Source of the DNA: Bacillota bacterium
GTDB taxonomy: Bacteria > Bacillota > Clostridia > Lachnospirales > Lachnospiraceae
Direction of reading: 5' to 3'
Assembly: GCA_023435895.1 (NCBI GenBank)
Contig: JAEZLH010000034.1
Span: 1-64,000 of the forward strand
DNA length: 64,000 bases
Made by a program: the position numbers and the translations under genes. Positions 27,731 to 35,669 of the stretch are shown piece by piece. The notes under the pieces are model-generated. The model was not told the origin of the DNA and did not search any database. It saw only the letters and a list, made by a program, of their open reading frames with translations. Position 1 is the stretch's first letter. Each line of letters opens with the position of its first letter.

Positions 27731-27781
27731 AAAGGCGTGGTTCAATCCTAACTAAAAATGTTAGTTTTGAACCACGCCTTT
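27731..27781 (+). terminator. Bidirectional terminator between the metal operon and hxlR gene
   Basis: AAAGGCGTGGTTCAA (27731-27745) pairs perfectly with TTGAACCACGCCTTT (27767-27781). It lies between convergent genes and can serve both. Confidence 0.9.
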
Positions 27782-27794
27782 AAATATATAGCTT

Positions 27795-28154
27795 TTAGTC
27801 GTGTGATTTCATGGAACAGCAGATATCGAGATTATTATTTTTCATATAATCCGCGCCCCAATGATACATTGCATTGAGAATCGGACGAAGACTTAAGCCG
27901 AAATCGGTCAAGGAATATTCGACCTTTGGAGGAACAACAGGGTGGACAGTACGTTTAAGCAGATTATCACTTTCCAGTTCGCGGAGCTGTTGTGTCAACA
28001 TTTTTGGAGTAGCCTGTGGGATAAGCTTTTGTATTTCCCCGTGTCGCAGCGTGCCATCAATAAGGTGCCAGAGTATCAAAGATTTATATTTCCCTCCAAT
28101 AAGCCTTATGGTTGCATCCACTGGGCAGTTAAGATTATTTTGATCAGTTTTCAT
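27795..28154 (-). CDS. HxlR-family transcriptional regulator
   Basis: This encodes 119 aa. The start is the ATG at 28154 (MKTDQNNLNCPVDATIRLIG), which has ATGGAGGA upstream; a longer frame begins 13 codons earlier but includes the ribosome site. The winged-helix pattern GGKYKSLILWHLIDGTLRHG and KMLTQQLRELESDNLLKRT is that of HxlR/YodB/HypR proteins. Cys residues occur near the N-terminus (NCPVD) and at the end (DICCSMKSHD), where a redox or metal sensor could act. It is divergent from copA, so it likely controls the metal genes and itself. Confidence 0.85.
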   Translation of the reverse strand: MKTDQNNLNCPVDATIRLIGGKYKSLILWHLIDGTLRHGEIQKLIPQATPKMLTQQLRELESDNLLKRTVHPVVPPKVEYSLTDFGLSLRPILNAMYHWGADYMKNNNLDICCSMKSHD

Positions 28155-28164
28155 AATTTCCTCC

Positions 28165-28186
28165 ATACTATCATTTTGGGTAGTAT
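28165..28186. promoter_or_regulatory. Palindromic operator at the hxlR start
   Basis: ATACTA (28165-28170) and TAGTAT (28181-28186) form a perfect inverted repeat with a 10-nt centre. TACTAT/ATAGTA symmetry resembles sites bound by YodB-type HxlR proteins. It overlaps a -10-like TATACT of the minus-strand hxlR gene, which suggests autorepression. Confidence 0.5.
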
Positions 28187-28205
28187 AGCACAATATAGTG
28201 CGTAC

Positions 28206-28233
28206 TTGTTAAAAGGTCTAATATTGATATAAT
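28206..28233 (+). promoter_or_regulatory. copA promoter
   Basis: TTGTTA (28206-28211), a 16-nt spacer and TATAAT (28228-28233), 86 nt before the copA start. A 6-bp hairpin (GAGCTT with AAGCTC, 28243-28264) lies in the leader. Confidence 0.55.
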
Positions 28234-28318
28234 GATAGCATAGAGCTTAAGAATTATCAAGCTCAATCAAAAATTATGTAAGTATAGTTATTAAAATATA
28301 AAGGTAAGGTGATAAAGT

Positions 28319-30796
28319 ATGGATAATCAAGTATTAAGCATTAGAGGTATGACCTGTGCGGCCTGTGCGCAGCGAATTGAAAAAACAGTCCGAAAGCTTC
28401 AAGGTATCGAGCAAGCATCGGTAAATTTGGCCAGCGAAAAGCTATTCGTGGAATATGACTCGGATACACTTACATTAACCACAATCAAAGAGGCGGTCTC
28501 AAAAATCGGTTATGAGGTTGTAGAGAAAATGGATACAACAAATATAACTATTCCAATCGGAGGTATGACCTGTGCAGCTTGTGCCCAACGTGTGGAAAAG
28601 GCTATTGGTAAGCTTACCGGAGTGTCGATGGTTTCTGTGAATTTCGCAACGGAAAAGGCGACTGTTGGCTATAACCCACAGCAGATTCGTGTGTCTGCCA
28701 TAAAGGAAGCCATTGAAAAAGCCGGATACAAAGCATTGGAGGTATCGAAGACTGATGCTGCGGATGAAGATAGGAAACGTAAACAAAAGGAAATAAAGAC
28801 ACTTTGGAGGAAGTTCATCATTTCGGCAGTGTTCTCAATCCCGCTATTATATATAGCAATGGTACCAATGGTGACCAAGTATGGGATCAAATTACCCTAC
28901 CCCAAAGAACTTGATCCAATGAACTATTCCTTGATTTATGCACTGTTAGAACTGGCACTGGTCATCCCCGTTATTGGAGTAGGATATAAATTCTACACCA
29001 TAGGTTTCAAATCGCTTTGGAGACGAAGCCCGAACATGGATTCACTAATTGCCATAGGTACGACTGCTGCTGTTCTATACAGCATCTACAATGTATTTCA
29101 GATTGCAGGTGGACATTTTAGGGCGGTAGAAAGTTTGTACTTTGAAACAGCGGGTGTCATTATTACATTGATATTACTGGGTAAGTCACTGGAGGCAGTA
29201 TCGAAAGGTCGTACCAGTGAGGCAATCAAAAAGTTAATGGGATTAGCACCAAAGACGGCTATTGTAATTCAGGATGGTATTGAAAAGGAAATTCCCATTG
29301 ATGAAGTAGAAATCGGTGACGTTATCATCGTAAAGCCGGGTTCTAAAATCCCTGTGGACGGTACGGTCATTGAAGGTTATACCTCCATAGATGAGTCAAT
29401 GCTTACCGGCGAGAGCATGCCGGTGGATAAAAAAATCGGAGATCCGGTGTATGCTGCCTCATTAAACACAACCGGCTCGGTTCAGTTTCGAGCGGAGAAG
29501 ATTGGCAGTGACACGGCACTAGCGCAAATTATCAAACTGGTAGAGGATGCTCAGGGTTCGAAAGCTCCAATTGCGCAGTTGGCAGATATTATTTCCGGTT
29601 ATTTCGTTCCCGTGGTATGTGTGATTGCTCTTCTTGCCGGCGTGGCATGGTTCTTTGGAACAGGAGGGGACATCAAGTTCGCTTTGACCATATTTATTTC
29701 GGTGCTGGTTATTGCTTGCCCTTGTGCCTTGGGGTTAGCCACACCCACCGCTATCATGGTAGGTACCGGCAAAGGTGCTGAAAACGGAATTCTTATAAAA
29801 GGCGGTGAGGCACTTGAGACTGCACATAAAATCAACACCATAGTCTTCGATAAAACAGGCACCATTACCGAAGGTAATCCGACGGTAACGGATGTATTAA
29901 CTACGGACGGGATTGAACCTGATAGACTACTTCAAATCACGGCTTCAGCAGAAAAGGGTTCTGAGCATCCCTTAGGACAGGCAATTGTAGTTAGTGCACA
30001 GACGAAAGGAATGGAACTTCTAAAAACAAATGGTTTTGAGTCGATCACAGGACGCGGCATCGAAGCTAAAATTGAAGATCAAATCGTTTTGGCTGGAAAT
30101 CGAAAATTGATGGAGGAGAGGAATATTGCTCTCTCTGCGATGGAGGTGGACTCTGATAGACTTGCGCTTGAAGGGAAAACGCCGATGTATGTAGCAATTG
30201 ATGGTAGTCTTGTCGGCATTGTAGCTGTTGCGGATGTGGTGAAGCAAAGTAGTAAGGCGGCAATTGAGAGTCTTCATAAGATGGGCATTGAAGTGGCGAT
30301 GATTACCGGCGACAACAAAAAGACTGCCGCTGCCATAGCGAAGCAAGTCGGTATTGACAGGGTGCTCTCAGAGGTTTTACCACAGGATAAATCCAATGAA
30401 GTTAAGAAGCTGCAGGGTGAAGGCAGAAAGGTGGCAATGGTCGGAGATGGTATCAATGATGCTCCGGCATTGGCGCAGGCTGACATTGGTATTGCCATAG
30501 GTTCAGGCACAGATGTTGCCATGGAAAGTGCGGACATTGTACTTATGAGGTCAGATTTGATGGATGTACCTACAGCAATCAACTTAAGTAAAAGGACGAT
30601 CCGCAACATCAAACAAAACCTGTTCTGGGCCTTTGGCTATAACGTTATTGGTATCCCAATCGCAGCGGGTGTATTACATCTCTTATTTAATGGTCCTCTG
30701 CTCAATCCGATTTTTGCAGCAGCGGCAATGAGTTTAAGTTCAGTATCGGTTCTGACAAACGCTCTGCGTTTGAAAAAATTTAAAGCTACACGTTAA
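28319..30796 (+). CDS. copA: Copper-translocating P-type ATPase
   Basis: This encodes 825 aa. Two N-terminal heavy-metal domains each carry GMTCAACAQR (residues ~10-19 and ~81-90). Eight membrane spans surround the ion site ACPCALGLATP (CPC, ~464-474). The catalytic Asp is in FDKTGTITEG (~510-519), with TGE in the actuator domain (MLTGESMP), the HP motif SEHPLG and GDGINDAPAL in the hinge. This is a full-length P1B-1 Cu(I) exporter. It heads an apparent operon with a lipoprotein and a CopZ-like chaperone. Confidence 0.93.
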   Translation: MDNQVLSIRGMTCAACAQRIEKTVRKLQGIEQASVNLASEKLFVEYDSDTLTLTTIKEAVSKIGYEVVEKMDTTNITIPIGGMTCAACAQRVEKAIGKLTGVSMVSVNFATEKATVGYNPQQIRVSAIKEAIEKAGYKALEVSKTDAADEDRKRKQKEIKTLWRKFIISAVFSIPLLYIAMVPMVTKYGIKLPYPKELDPMNYSLIYALLELALVIPVIGVGYKFYTIGFKSLWRRSPNMDSLIAIGTTAAVLYSIYNVFQIAGGHFRAVESLYFETAGVIITLILLGKSLEAVSKGRTSEAIKKLMGLAPKTAIVIQDGIEKEIPIDEVEIGDVIIVKPGSKIPVDGTVIEGYTSIDESMLTGESMPVDKKIGDPVYAASLNTTGSVQFRAEKIGSDTALAQIIKLVEDAQGSKAPIAQLADIISGYFVPVVCVIALLAGVAWFFGTGGDIKFALTIFISVLVIACPCALGLATPTAIMVGTGKGAENGILIKGGEALETAHKINTIVFDKTGTITEGNPTVTDVLTTDGIEPDRLLQITASAEKGSEHPLGQAIVVSAQTKGMELLKTNGFESITGRGIEAKIEDQIVLAGNRKLMEERNIALSAMEVDSDRLALEGKTPMYVAIDGSLVGIVAVADVVKQSSKAAIESLHKMGIEVAMITGDNKKTAAAIAKQVGIDRVLSEVLPQDKSNEVKKLQGEGRKVAMVGDGINDAPALAQADIGIAIGSGTDVAMESADIVLMRSDLMDVPTAINLSKRTIRNIKQNLFWAFGYNVIGIPIAAGVLHLLFNGPLLNPIFAAAAMSLSSVSVLTNALRLKKFKATR

Positions 30797-30816
30797 GAAA
30801 GGATAGGAATATTATT

Positions 30817-31557
30817 ATGAAAAAATTAAAAAAAATCACAGCGGTTGCCTCAGCGTTGTCACTCACACTAATTCTCACTGCTTGTTCGGGAGGACTCAAA
30901 GGGTTGGATGTGGTAGGGAAGCAATCTGTTACATCTTTTAATGAAGTACTGAAAATAATACCAGACAAGATACAAGCTGATGACACGAATGTTGGATGGT
31001 CACTAACTGCACCGGATGGTACGGTACGCTTTATCTGGAGCGAGGATTATAGCAAAGCGCCATCGCACGATGTTATGTTGGAGTTTGATGCACAACCATT
31101 TCTTGATGCAGGGCTTAATCCTGATAAGCTGCCTGAGAATTATATTTATTATGAAGGGGATACCATGGGTAACATGGGAAACAAGATGCTAATGGTAGGA
31201 AAGAAGCTGGGCAGTGACAAACTTACTTACAGTGGTACCCCCACCGCGTTGAAGGCTTATGAACAGATTGTCAACAAATATCGCGATTCCATCAACTATC
31301 ACACTACTCTTGATCACTATGGCGTAAAGCTGGGTGATGGTAATATGTTTGAATGGGCAAAGGATATGAAAACCAACGAGTATGATAATAGCAATCAAGA
31401 CAAAGATATTGTATTTGTTCTGAATCCGGAATCGCTTGTTGCAGCAGGTGTTGACCCTGAAAAGGTTGAAGGATGGGTATACGCGCAAGTTCCCATTGAA
31501 GAAAACGGAAAAACGACGCAAGTGTGGAAATTTTTAAAACCGTTTAATTTGAAATAA
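30817..31557 (+). CDS. Lipoprotein of the copper operon, unknown family
   Basis: This encodes 246 aa, starting 20 nt after copA with AAAGGA upstream. The lipobox LTAC (cleavage before Cys ~23) predicts an outer-face membrane lipoprotein. The body shows TNVGWSLTAPDGTVRFIWSEDY, a twice-used pattern F-L/A-A-G-L/V-N/D-P-D/E-K near FLDAGLNPDKLPENY and VAAGVDPEKVEGWVY, and a Met-rich stretch (DTMGNMGNKMLMVGKK, ~117-132) that could bind copper. I do not recognise the family. Its place between copA and copZ suggests a role in extracytoplasmic copper handling. Confidence 0.65.
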   Translation: MKKLKKITAVASALSLTLILTACSGGLKGLDVVGKQSVTSFNEVLKIIPDKIQADDTNVGWSLTAPDGTVRFIWSEDYSKAPSHDVMLEFDAQPFLDAGLNPDKLPENYIYYEGDTMGNMGNKMLMVGKKLGSDKLTYSGTPTALKAYEQIVNKYRDSINYHTTLDHYGVKLGDGNMFEWAKDMKTNEYDNSNQDKDIVFVLNPESLVAAGVDPEKVEGWVYAQVPIEENGKTTQVWKFLKPFNLK

Positions 31558-31571
31558 GAAAGGGACCTAAT

Positions 31572-31781
31572 ATGGAGAAAATAGTATTAAATGTAGAAGG
31601 AATGTCCTGCAGTCACTGTGAGAATGCAGTTAAAAAATCGGTAGGTCAATTGATCGGGATTGGAAGTGTAGCAGTAGACCTGAAAGGGAAAACGGTTACA
31701 GTTGAATATGATTCTGATAGCGTGGCAATTGATATAATCAAAACCGCGATAGAAGATCAAGGATATGATGTAGTAAAGTAA
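31572..31781 (+). CDS. copZ: CopZ-like copper chaperone
   Basis: This encodes 69 aa from ATG, 14 nt after the lipoprotein gene. A single heavy-metal-associated domain with GMSCSHCENAVKK (CxxC) and the usual beta-alpha-beta-beta-alpha-beta pattern ending IEDQGYDV. It should shuttle Cu(I) to CopA in the cytoplasm. Length is exact for the family. Confidence 0.88.
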   Translation: MEKIVLNVEGMSCSHCENAVKKSVGQLIGIGSVAVDLKGKTVTVEYDSDSVAIDIIKTAIEDQGYDVVK

Positions 31782-31797
31782 CCCCAATGTATATGCG

Positions 31798-31824
31798 AAA
31801 AGCTCCTTTTATTAGGAGCTTTTT
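31798..31824 (+). terminator. Terminator of the copper operon
   Basis: AAAAGCTCC-type arm pairs with GGAGCTTTTT across an 8-nt loop, ending in a T-run, 17 nt after the copZ stop. Confidence 0.85.
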
Positions 31825-32363
31825 GATTAGAAATCAAGATTATATCAATTTGTCCAATATTTCAAAGATGAAAAGTAAGGGAAGTTATTAGCCATATTAT
31901 ATAATATATGGAAAAGATATTTAGAAACAGAGAATTAATCATGGCAGTGAAGTAATAAAGATTCTAAGATTTAATGAAGCACTCATTTTGTAGTCAAAAC
32001 GGGTGCTTTTTGCTGTATAAAAGGAAAAAATGTAGAAGTTTTCACAATGATTTATAATTAATTATGGAGTTAATAAGTCCAGTTAACTATAATAAATGAG
32101 AGAAATCTATGAGAATAAAGTGGAGGTAACGAACTGATTACAAAAAACGTAACTTGAAACATAAAACTAACAGTGATATAATATCAAATTAAAAGAAAGA
32201 TCAATTAATGCAATTTTATATGGAGTTTCTTTTTCGTATAGGTTTGAATATGCATATAAAATAGTTTCGCGACAGTTTTTATATAACATAAAATTTTATT
32301 AATAATAATAGTCTTTGGAGAAGGCTTAAAAACTACTACAGTTTAGAACAAGAGGTGATTGCT
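31825..32363. other. Intergenic region with a second hairpin
   Basis: An A+T-rich spacer of about 540 nt. AAGCACTC near 31978 pairs with GGGTGCTTTTT ending near 32013, a terminator-like hairpin with no gene visible in front of it. The rest shows only short stop-rich frames. Confidence 0.45.
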
Positions 32364-32945
32364 TTGGAAAAGATCTCATTAGATAAAGAAATAATAATCA
32401 AGACCACAGAGGAAGTTATTCGTCGTTTTGGCCCTGAAAAAGCAAATATATCAGATGTAGCTAAATCATTAAATGTTAGTCATGCTGCTCTTTATAGATA
32501 TTTTAATGGAAAGACTGACCTTTGGAACGCAGTTACGGAACGTTGGCTTTCCAATCTACATGCTTCGTCAAAGGAGATATTAAATGCAGATATACCCGCC
32601 GATCGTAAGCTTTTTCGTTTACTGGAGGAATTTGCGGAATCGAAACGCCGCAGTGCCATAAATGATCCTGAAATGTTCGGTAATTATCTGAAATTAGCCC
32701 AAAGTTCAAGGGTCGTAATAGAAAGAAGTATAGAAGAAGGAATTGATAGTATAGAAGGAATTATAGTACAAGGAATCAAAGAGAATATATTTTTTGAAGA
32801 ATTTCCTCATCAAGCAGCGATAGCGGTGTATCATGCAACCAGTGTATTTATTCATCCCAATTCATTCGAATTTCCTAACCGTAAGCAAAACATAGAATAT
32901 GTTATAAGTCTTCTAATAAGAGGGCTTAAAAATGCAAATAAATAA
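32364..32945 (+). CDS. TetR-family transcriptional regulator
   Basis: This encodes 193 aa from TTG at 32364, which has AGAGGTGA upstream; the GTG three codons earlier lies inside that site. The N-terminal helix-turn-helix is at ~20-45 (ANISDVAKSLNVSHAALYRYF). The C-terminal ligand domain has no recognised subfamily. It may control the SDR gene downstream, whose promoter is flanked by GTAAC/GTTAC palindromes. Confidence 0.87.
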   Translation: MEKISLDKEIIIKTTEEVIRRFGPEKANISDVAKSLNVSHAALYRYFNGKTDLWNAVTERWLSNLHASSKEILNADIPADRKLFRLLEEFAESKRRSAINDPEMFGNYLKLAQSSRVVIERSIEEGIDSIEGIIVQGIKENIFFEEFPHQAAIAVYHATSVFIHPNSFEFPNRKQNIEYVISLLIRGLKNANK

Positions 32946-33059
32946 AGTGAGGAAATAAGAGAAGTGAGACTGCTATCTTCTTTTTACAACGAAATATAAC
33001 GTAGAACTAAGTTTTCTGTGAGATTAATAATGCTCTGGAATACAATCACACATATCATG

Positions 33060-33102
33060 GCCCTTAACGTTCCTAAAGAATAGGATTGTTAAGGGCTTTT
33101 GT
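33060..33102 (+). terminator. Terminator downstream of the TetR gene
   Basis: GCCCTTAAC (33060-33068) pairs perfectly with GTTAAGGGC (33088-33096), followed by TTTTGTT. Confidence 0.85.
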
Positions 33103-33196
33103 TAGTTAGTCCATTGAATAGCCTTAGGCATCTATAGATAGTCAATAAAACAGGGTATTCATAATTTTAAACGATTAGCATCTGTTAACAGTCTTA

Positions 33197-33287
33197 GTAA
33201 CAAGTTACAAAAAATAAATATTGTAAGTTATAAAATGAAGTAGTATAATCATAGTTACAAGTTACATATAAATAAAATTGTAACAAT
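33197..33287 (+). promoter_or_regulatory. SDR-gene promoter flanked by palindromic operators
   Basis: The promoter is TTGTAA (33221-33226), 17 nt, TATAAT (33244-33249). A perfect palindrome GTAACAAGTTAC lies upstream at 33197-33208, a related GTTACAAGTTAC lies just after the -10 (33254-33265), and a near-palindrome ATTGTAACAAT lies at 33277-33287. This placement would let one dimeric repressor bind at several sites and block the promoter. Confidence 0.55.
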
Positions 33288-33323
33288 AAAATATTGAATC
33301 ATTTATATTAGGAGGTTTTTATT

Positions 33324-34154
33324 ATGCGTATTTTCGTTACAGGTGCAACTGGTTATATAGGTTCTGAAGTTGTCCGAGAACTCATTGATGCGGGACATAA
33401 GGTTATTGGATTAACCCGCTCCGAGAAAGGAGCATTAAAATTAAAAGAAGCGGGAGCCGAAGTACATTACGGTTCACTTGATGACCTGGCTAGCCTTCGT
33501 ACCGGTGCTGCTATTGCAGATGGTGTCATACATCTGGCTTTCAATCATGATTTTTCAAATTTTGCGGGTTCGCTGGCTACCGATTTACAAGCAATCAAAG
33601 CAATTGGAGAGGTCCTAGAAGGAACAGGCAAGGCTTTTCTGACCACAGCACACGCGAATGGTACCGAATCCGATCATGCAACATTAGAATTTGCGAAACG
33701 AGGTGTGCGGGCATCGGTGGTTTCACTTTCAACCTCTGTCCATGGAGACCATGACAAAGGCTTTATACCTAAGTTAATCAGTATCGCCCGTGAGAAAGGC
33801 TGTTCTGCATACATCGGCGATGGAGCCAATCGTTGGCCGGCAGTACACCGCCTTGATGCTGCTTGTCTTTTCCGTTTGGCGGTGGAGGAAGCTCCGGCAG
33901 GATCAAAGCTGGACGGGGTTGGAGATGAAGGTATCCCGTTTTATGATATTGCCAATGTAATTGGTCGCCAGCTTAATTTGCCTGTAGTCAGTATAACACC
34001 GGAAGAAGCTATGGCTCATTTTGGTTTTCTAGGTGCGATAGCAGCTCTAGATATACCAAGGTCAAGTGTGCAGACTCAAGAACTTCTTAATTGGAAGCCA
34101 GTACACCCCAACCTAATCACAGATCTTGAAGAAGGGGATTATTTTGAAAAATGA
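33324..34154 (+). CDS. NAD(P)-dependent SDR-family oxidoreductase
   Basis: This encodes 276 aa from ATG with TAGGAGG upstream. The Rossmann dinucleotide motif is TGATGYIGSEV (residues ~6-16). It follows the atypical/extended SDR pattern (VIGLTRSEKGALKLKEAGAE, then GVIHLAFNHDF). The usual YxxxK pair is not evident, which is common in the atypical NmrA-like and YwnB-like branches, so catalytic activity is uncertain. The C-terminal half shows WPAVHRLDAACLFRLAVE, typical of these proteins. Substrate unknown. Confidence 0.82.
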   Translation: MRIFVTGATGYIGSEVVRELIDAGHKVIGLTRSEKGALKLKEAGAEVHYGSLDDLASLRTGAAIADGVIHLAFNHDFSNFAGSLATDLQAIKAIGEVLEGTGKAFLTTAHANGTESDHATLEFAKRGVRASVVSLSTSVHGDHDKGFIPKLISIAREKGCSAYIGDGANRWPAVHRLDAACLFRLAVEEAPAGSKLDGVGDEGIPFYDIANVIGRQLNLPVVSITPEEAMAHFGFLGAIAALDIPRSSVQTQELLNWKPVHPNLITDLEEGDYFEK

Positions 34155-34236
34155 TCGTAGTGATGACATTTTTGGAACATGGTTTGCGGTTGAACAGGAA
34201 TCCTTATTTATTATATAAAATCGAAGGTGTTTTAAA

Positions 34237-34425
34237 TTGAAAAGTGTTATTTATTACTTTACAGGAACGGGAAACAACTTGCAGGTGGCTAAAAGAATAG
34301 CAAAAGCGCTACCCGATTGTAAGCTAGTGTCAATGGGAAAGGGACATCATGACAGCAATGAAGTTTACGATTATATCGGTTTTATATATCCTACATACGC
34401 ATTCAATCTTCCCCGAAGACTTTAG
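34237..34425 (+). pseudogene. Truncated flavodoxin/EFR1-type ferredoxin protein
   Basis: A 62-residue frame from TTG with AAGGTG upstream. It starts with the flavodoxin-like phosphate loop (IYYFTGTGNNLQVAKRIAKA) and continues to GFIYPTYAFNLPRRL, the first quarter of EFR1-family ferredoxin proteins, then stops. The rest of the flavodoxin fold and the 4Fe-4S Cys clusters are absent downstream, so this is a 3'-truncated remnant. Confidence 0.7.
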
Positions 34426-34910
34426 AGATATAGAGTTCTTGCTTAGCATTAATCGATTCATAAAAACATCTTTTTCGGAAGAAATAATATTTTTTTAAGC
34501 TGGGTGGAAAGCATTTTTTATCCAGCTTAAGCTTGTTTAAATTGTTATCGTAGATTTTCCTTTTACAATTAGAGGGATTGATAAACCCATATAATCGGTA
34601 GACATAGAACATAAATAGACAGTTTAATAAATATCATGGAACTGGGCAGGCTTCGTAGTGCCTTCGTAGTGGAAGATAGTGATTTGTAATAATATTACTT
34701 GAAATAACAATATACGTCATAAGATATACATAAAAATATATTATTTTACATAATTATACTTTAAAATTGTAAAAATTTATGATATATTTAAAGTAGGGGG
34801 TGCTTATAATGAATAATTAATAGAAAAAAGATAACGATGATTTTGTCTATGATAAATAGAAATTAATAAATAACTATATTAACAGAGAATACTTAGGAGT
34901 GTTGAACGGA
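34426..34910. other. Intergenic region left of the agr locus
   Basis: It holds a hairpin (TTAAGCTGG near 34495 with CCAGCTTAA ending near 34530) and a direct repeat of CTTCGTAGTG at 34651-34660 and 34662-34671. There is a -10-like TATAAT at 34805-34810 in front of agrA without a clear -35. No coding frame is credible. The region marks the junction between chromosome debris and the agr/biosynthetic block. Confidence 0.45.
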
Positions 34911-35657
34911 ATGTATAATATAGCGATTTGTGACGATGATCTGATTTTTATACAATATATAAAAAATATTATTCTAGCCAGCGGGTTAGAAGAAAAAAAC
35001 GTAATTTTTTATGAATATTATTCAGGAGAGGAATTAATTCTTAGCTTGGGTAAGGATATAGAGTATGATTTATTAATATTAGATATGCAAATGGGCAACA
35101 TGGATGGTAATAGAACGGCGAAACTATACAGAGAAAAGTACATAAACACTACGTTAGTCTTTTGTTCAGGCAAAGTAAAACCGACAGTTAAATCATTTGA
35201 AGTTACCCCGTTTCGTTATTTGTTAAAACAGTATGGTGATAGCCGCATGCTGCGAGAGATGAAACCGATTATTGAAAAGATTAAAAACGTAGAAAAGGAA
35301 CCATATATTATTGGTTTTAATCATTATAATTCAGTAAAATTAAAACCTTCTGAAATTCTTTATATTGCTGTGTCAAAACATGGTAGTGATATTTATATGT
35401 GTTCAAATGTTATACATTATGAATTTGAAAGAAAGATAAAAAGTAAAGAAAAAGTAAAAGACTTGCACTTAGTGCTAAAAAATCATGGGTTTGTATATGT
35501 TCATAATAGTTATATTGTAAATCTGAAATATATTAAGATAAAAACAAACACAGAATTAGAGTTGGTAGATGGAACTGTTTTAACTATTGCTAGATCGAAA
35601 GAGAAAGAATTGCGAAAAGCATTAGCAGAATATTTAGGTTTAAAGTATACTAATTAG
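34911..35657 (+). CDS. agrA: LytTR response regulator (AgrA-like)
   Basis: This encodes 248 aa from the ATG at 34911, eleven bases after AGGAG. The receiver domain (residues 1-~125) has CDDD near the start and the phosphorylated Asp in LLILDMQMGNMDG. The C-terminal LytTR domain (~145-245) shows IGFNHYNSVKLKPSEILYI and FVYVHNSYIVNLKYI. Such proteins bind paired direct repeats in front of agr promoters. The partner kinase gene starts 12 nt later. The gene symbol is by analogy. Confidence 0.85.
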   Translation: MYNIAICDDDLIFIQYIKNIILASGLEEKNVIFYEYYSGEELILSLGKDIEYDLLILDMQMGNMDGNRTAKLYREKYINTTLVFCSGKVKPTVKSFEVTPFRYLLKQYGDSRMLREMKPIIEKIKNVEKEPYIIGFNHYNSVKLKPSEILYIAVSKHGSDIYMCSNVIHYEFERKIKSKEKVKDLHLVLKNHGFVYVHNSYIVNLKYIKIKTNTELELVDGTVLTIARSKEKELRKALAEYLGLKYTN

Positions 35658-35669
35658 GAGAAGTCAAAT

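Noticed and set aside
31977..32013. Hairpin as a terminator of an unseen gene
   Set aside because: No coding frame with a ribosome site lies between the copZ terminator and this hairpin, so it is noted only as part of the spacer.
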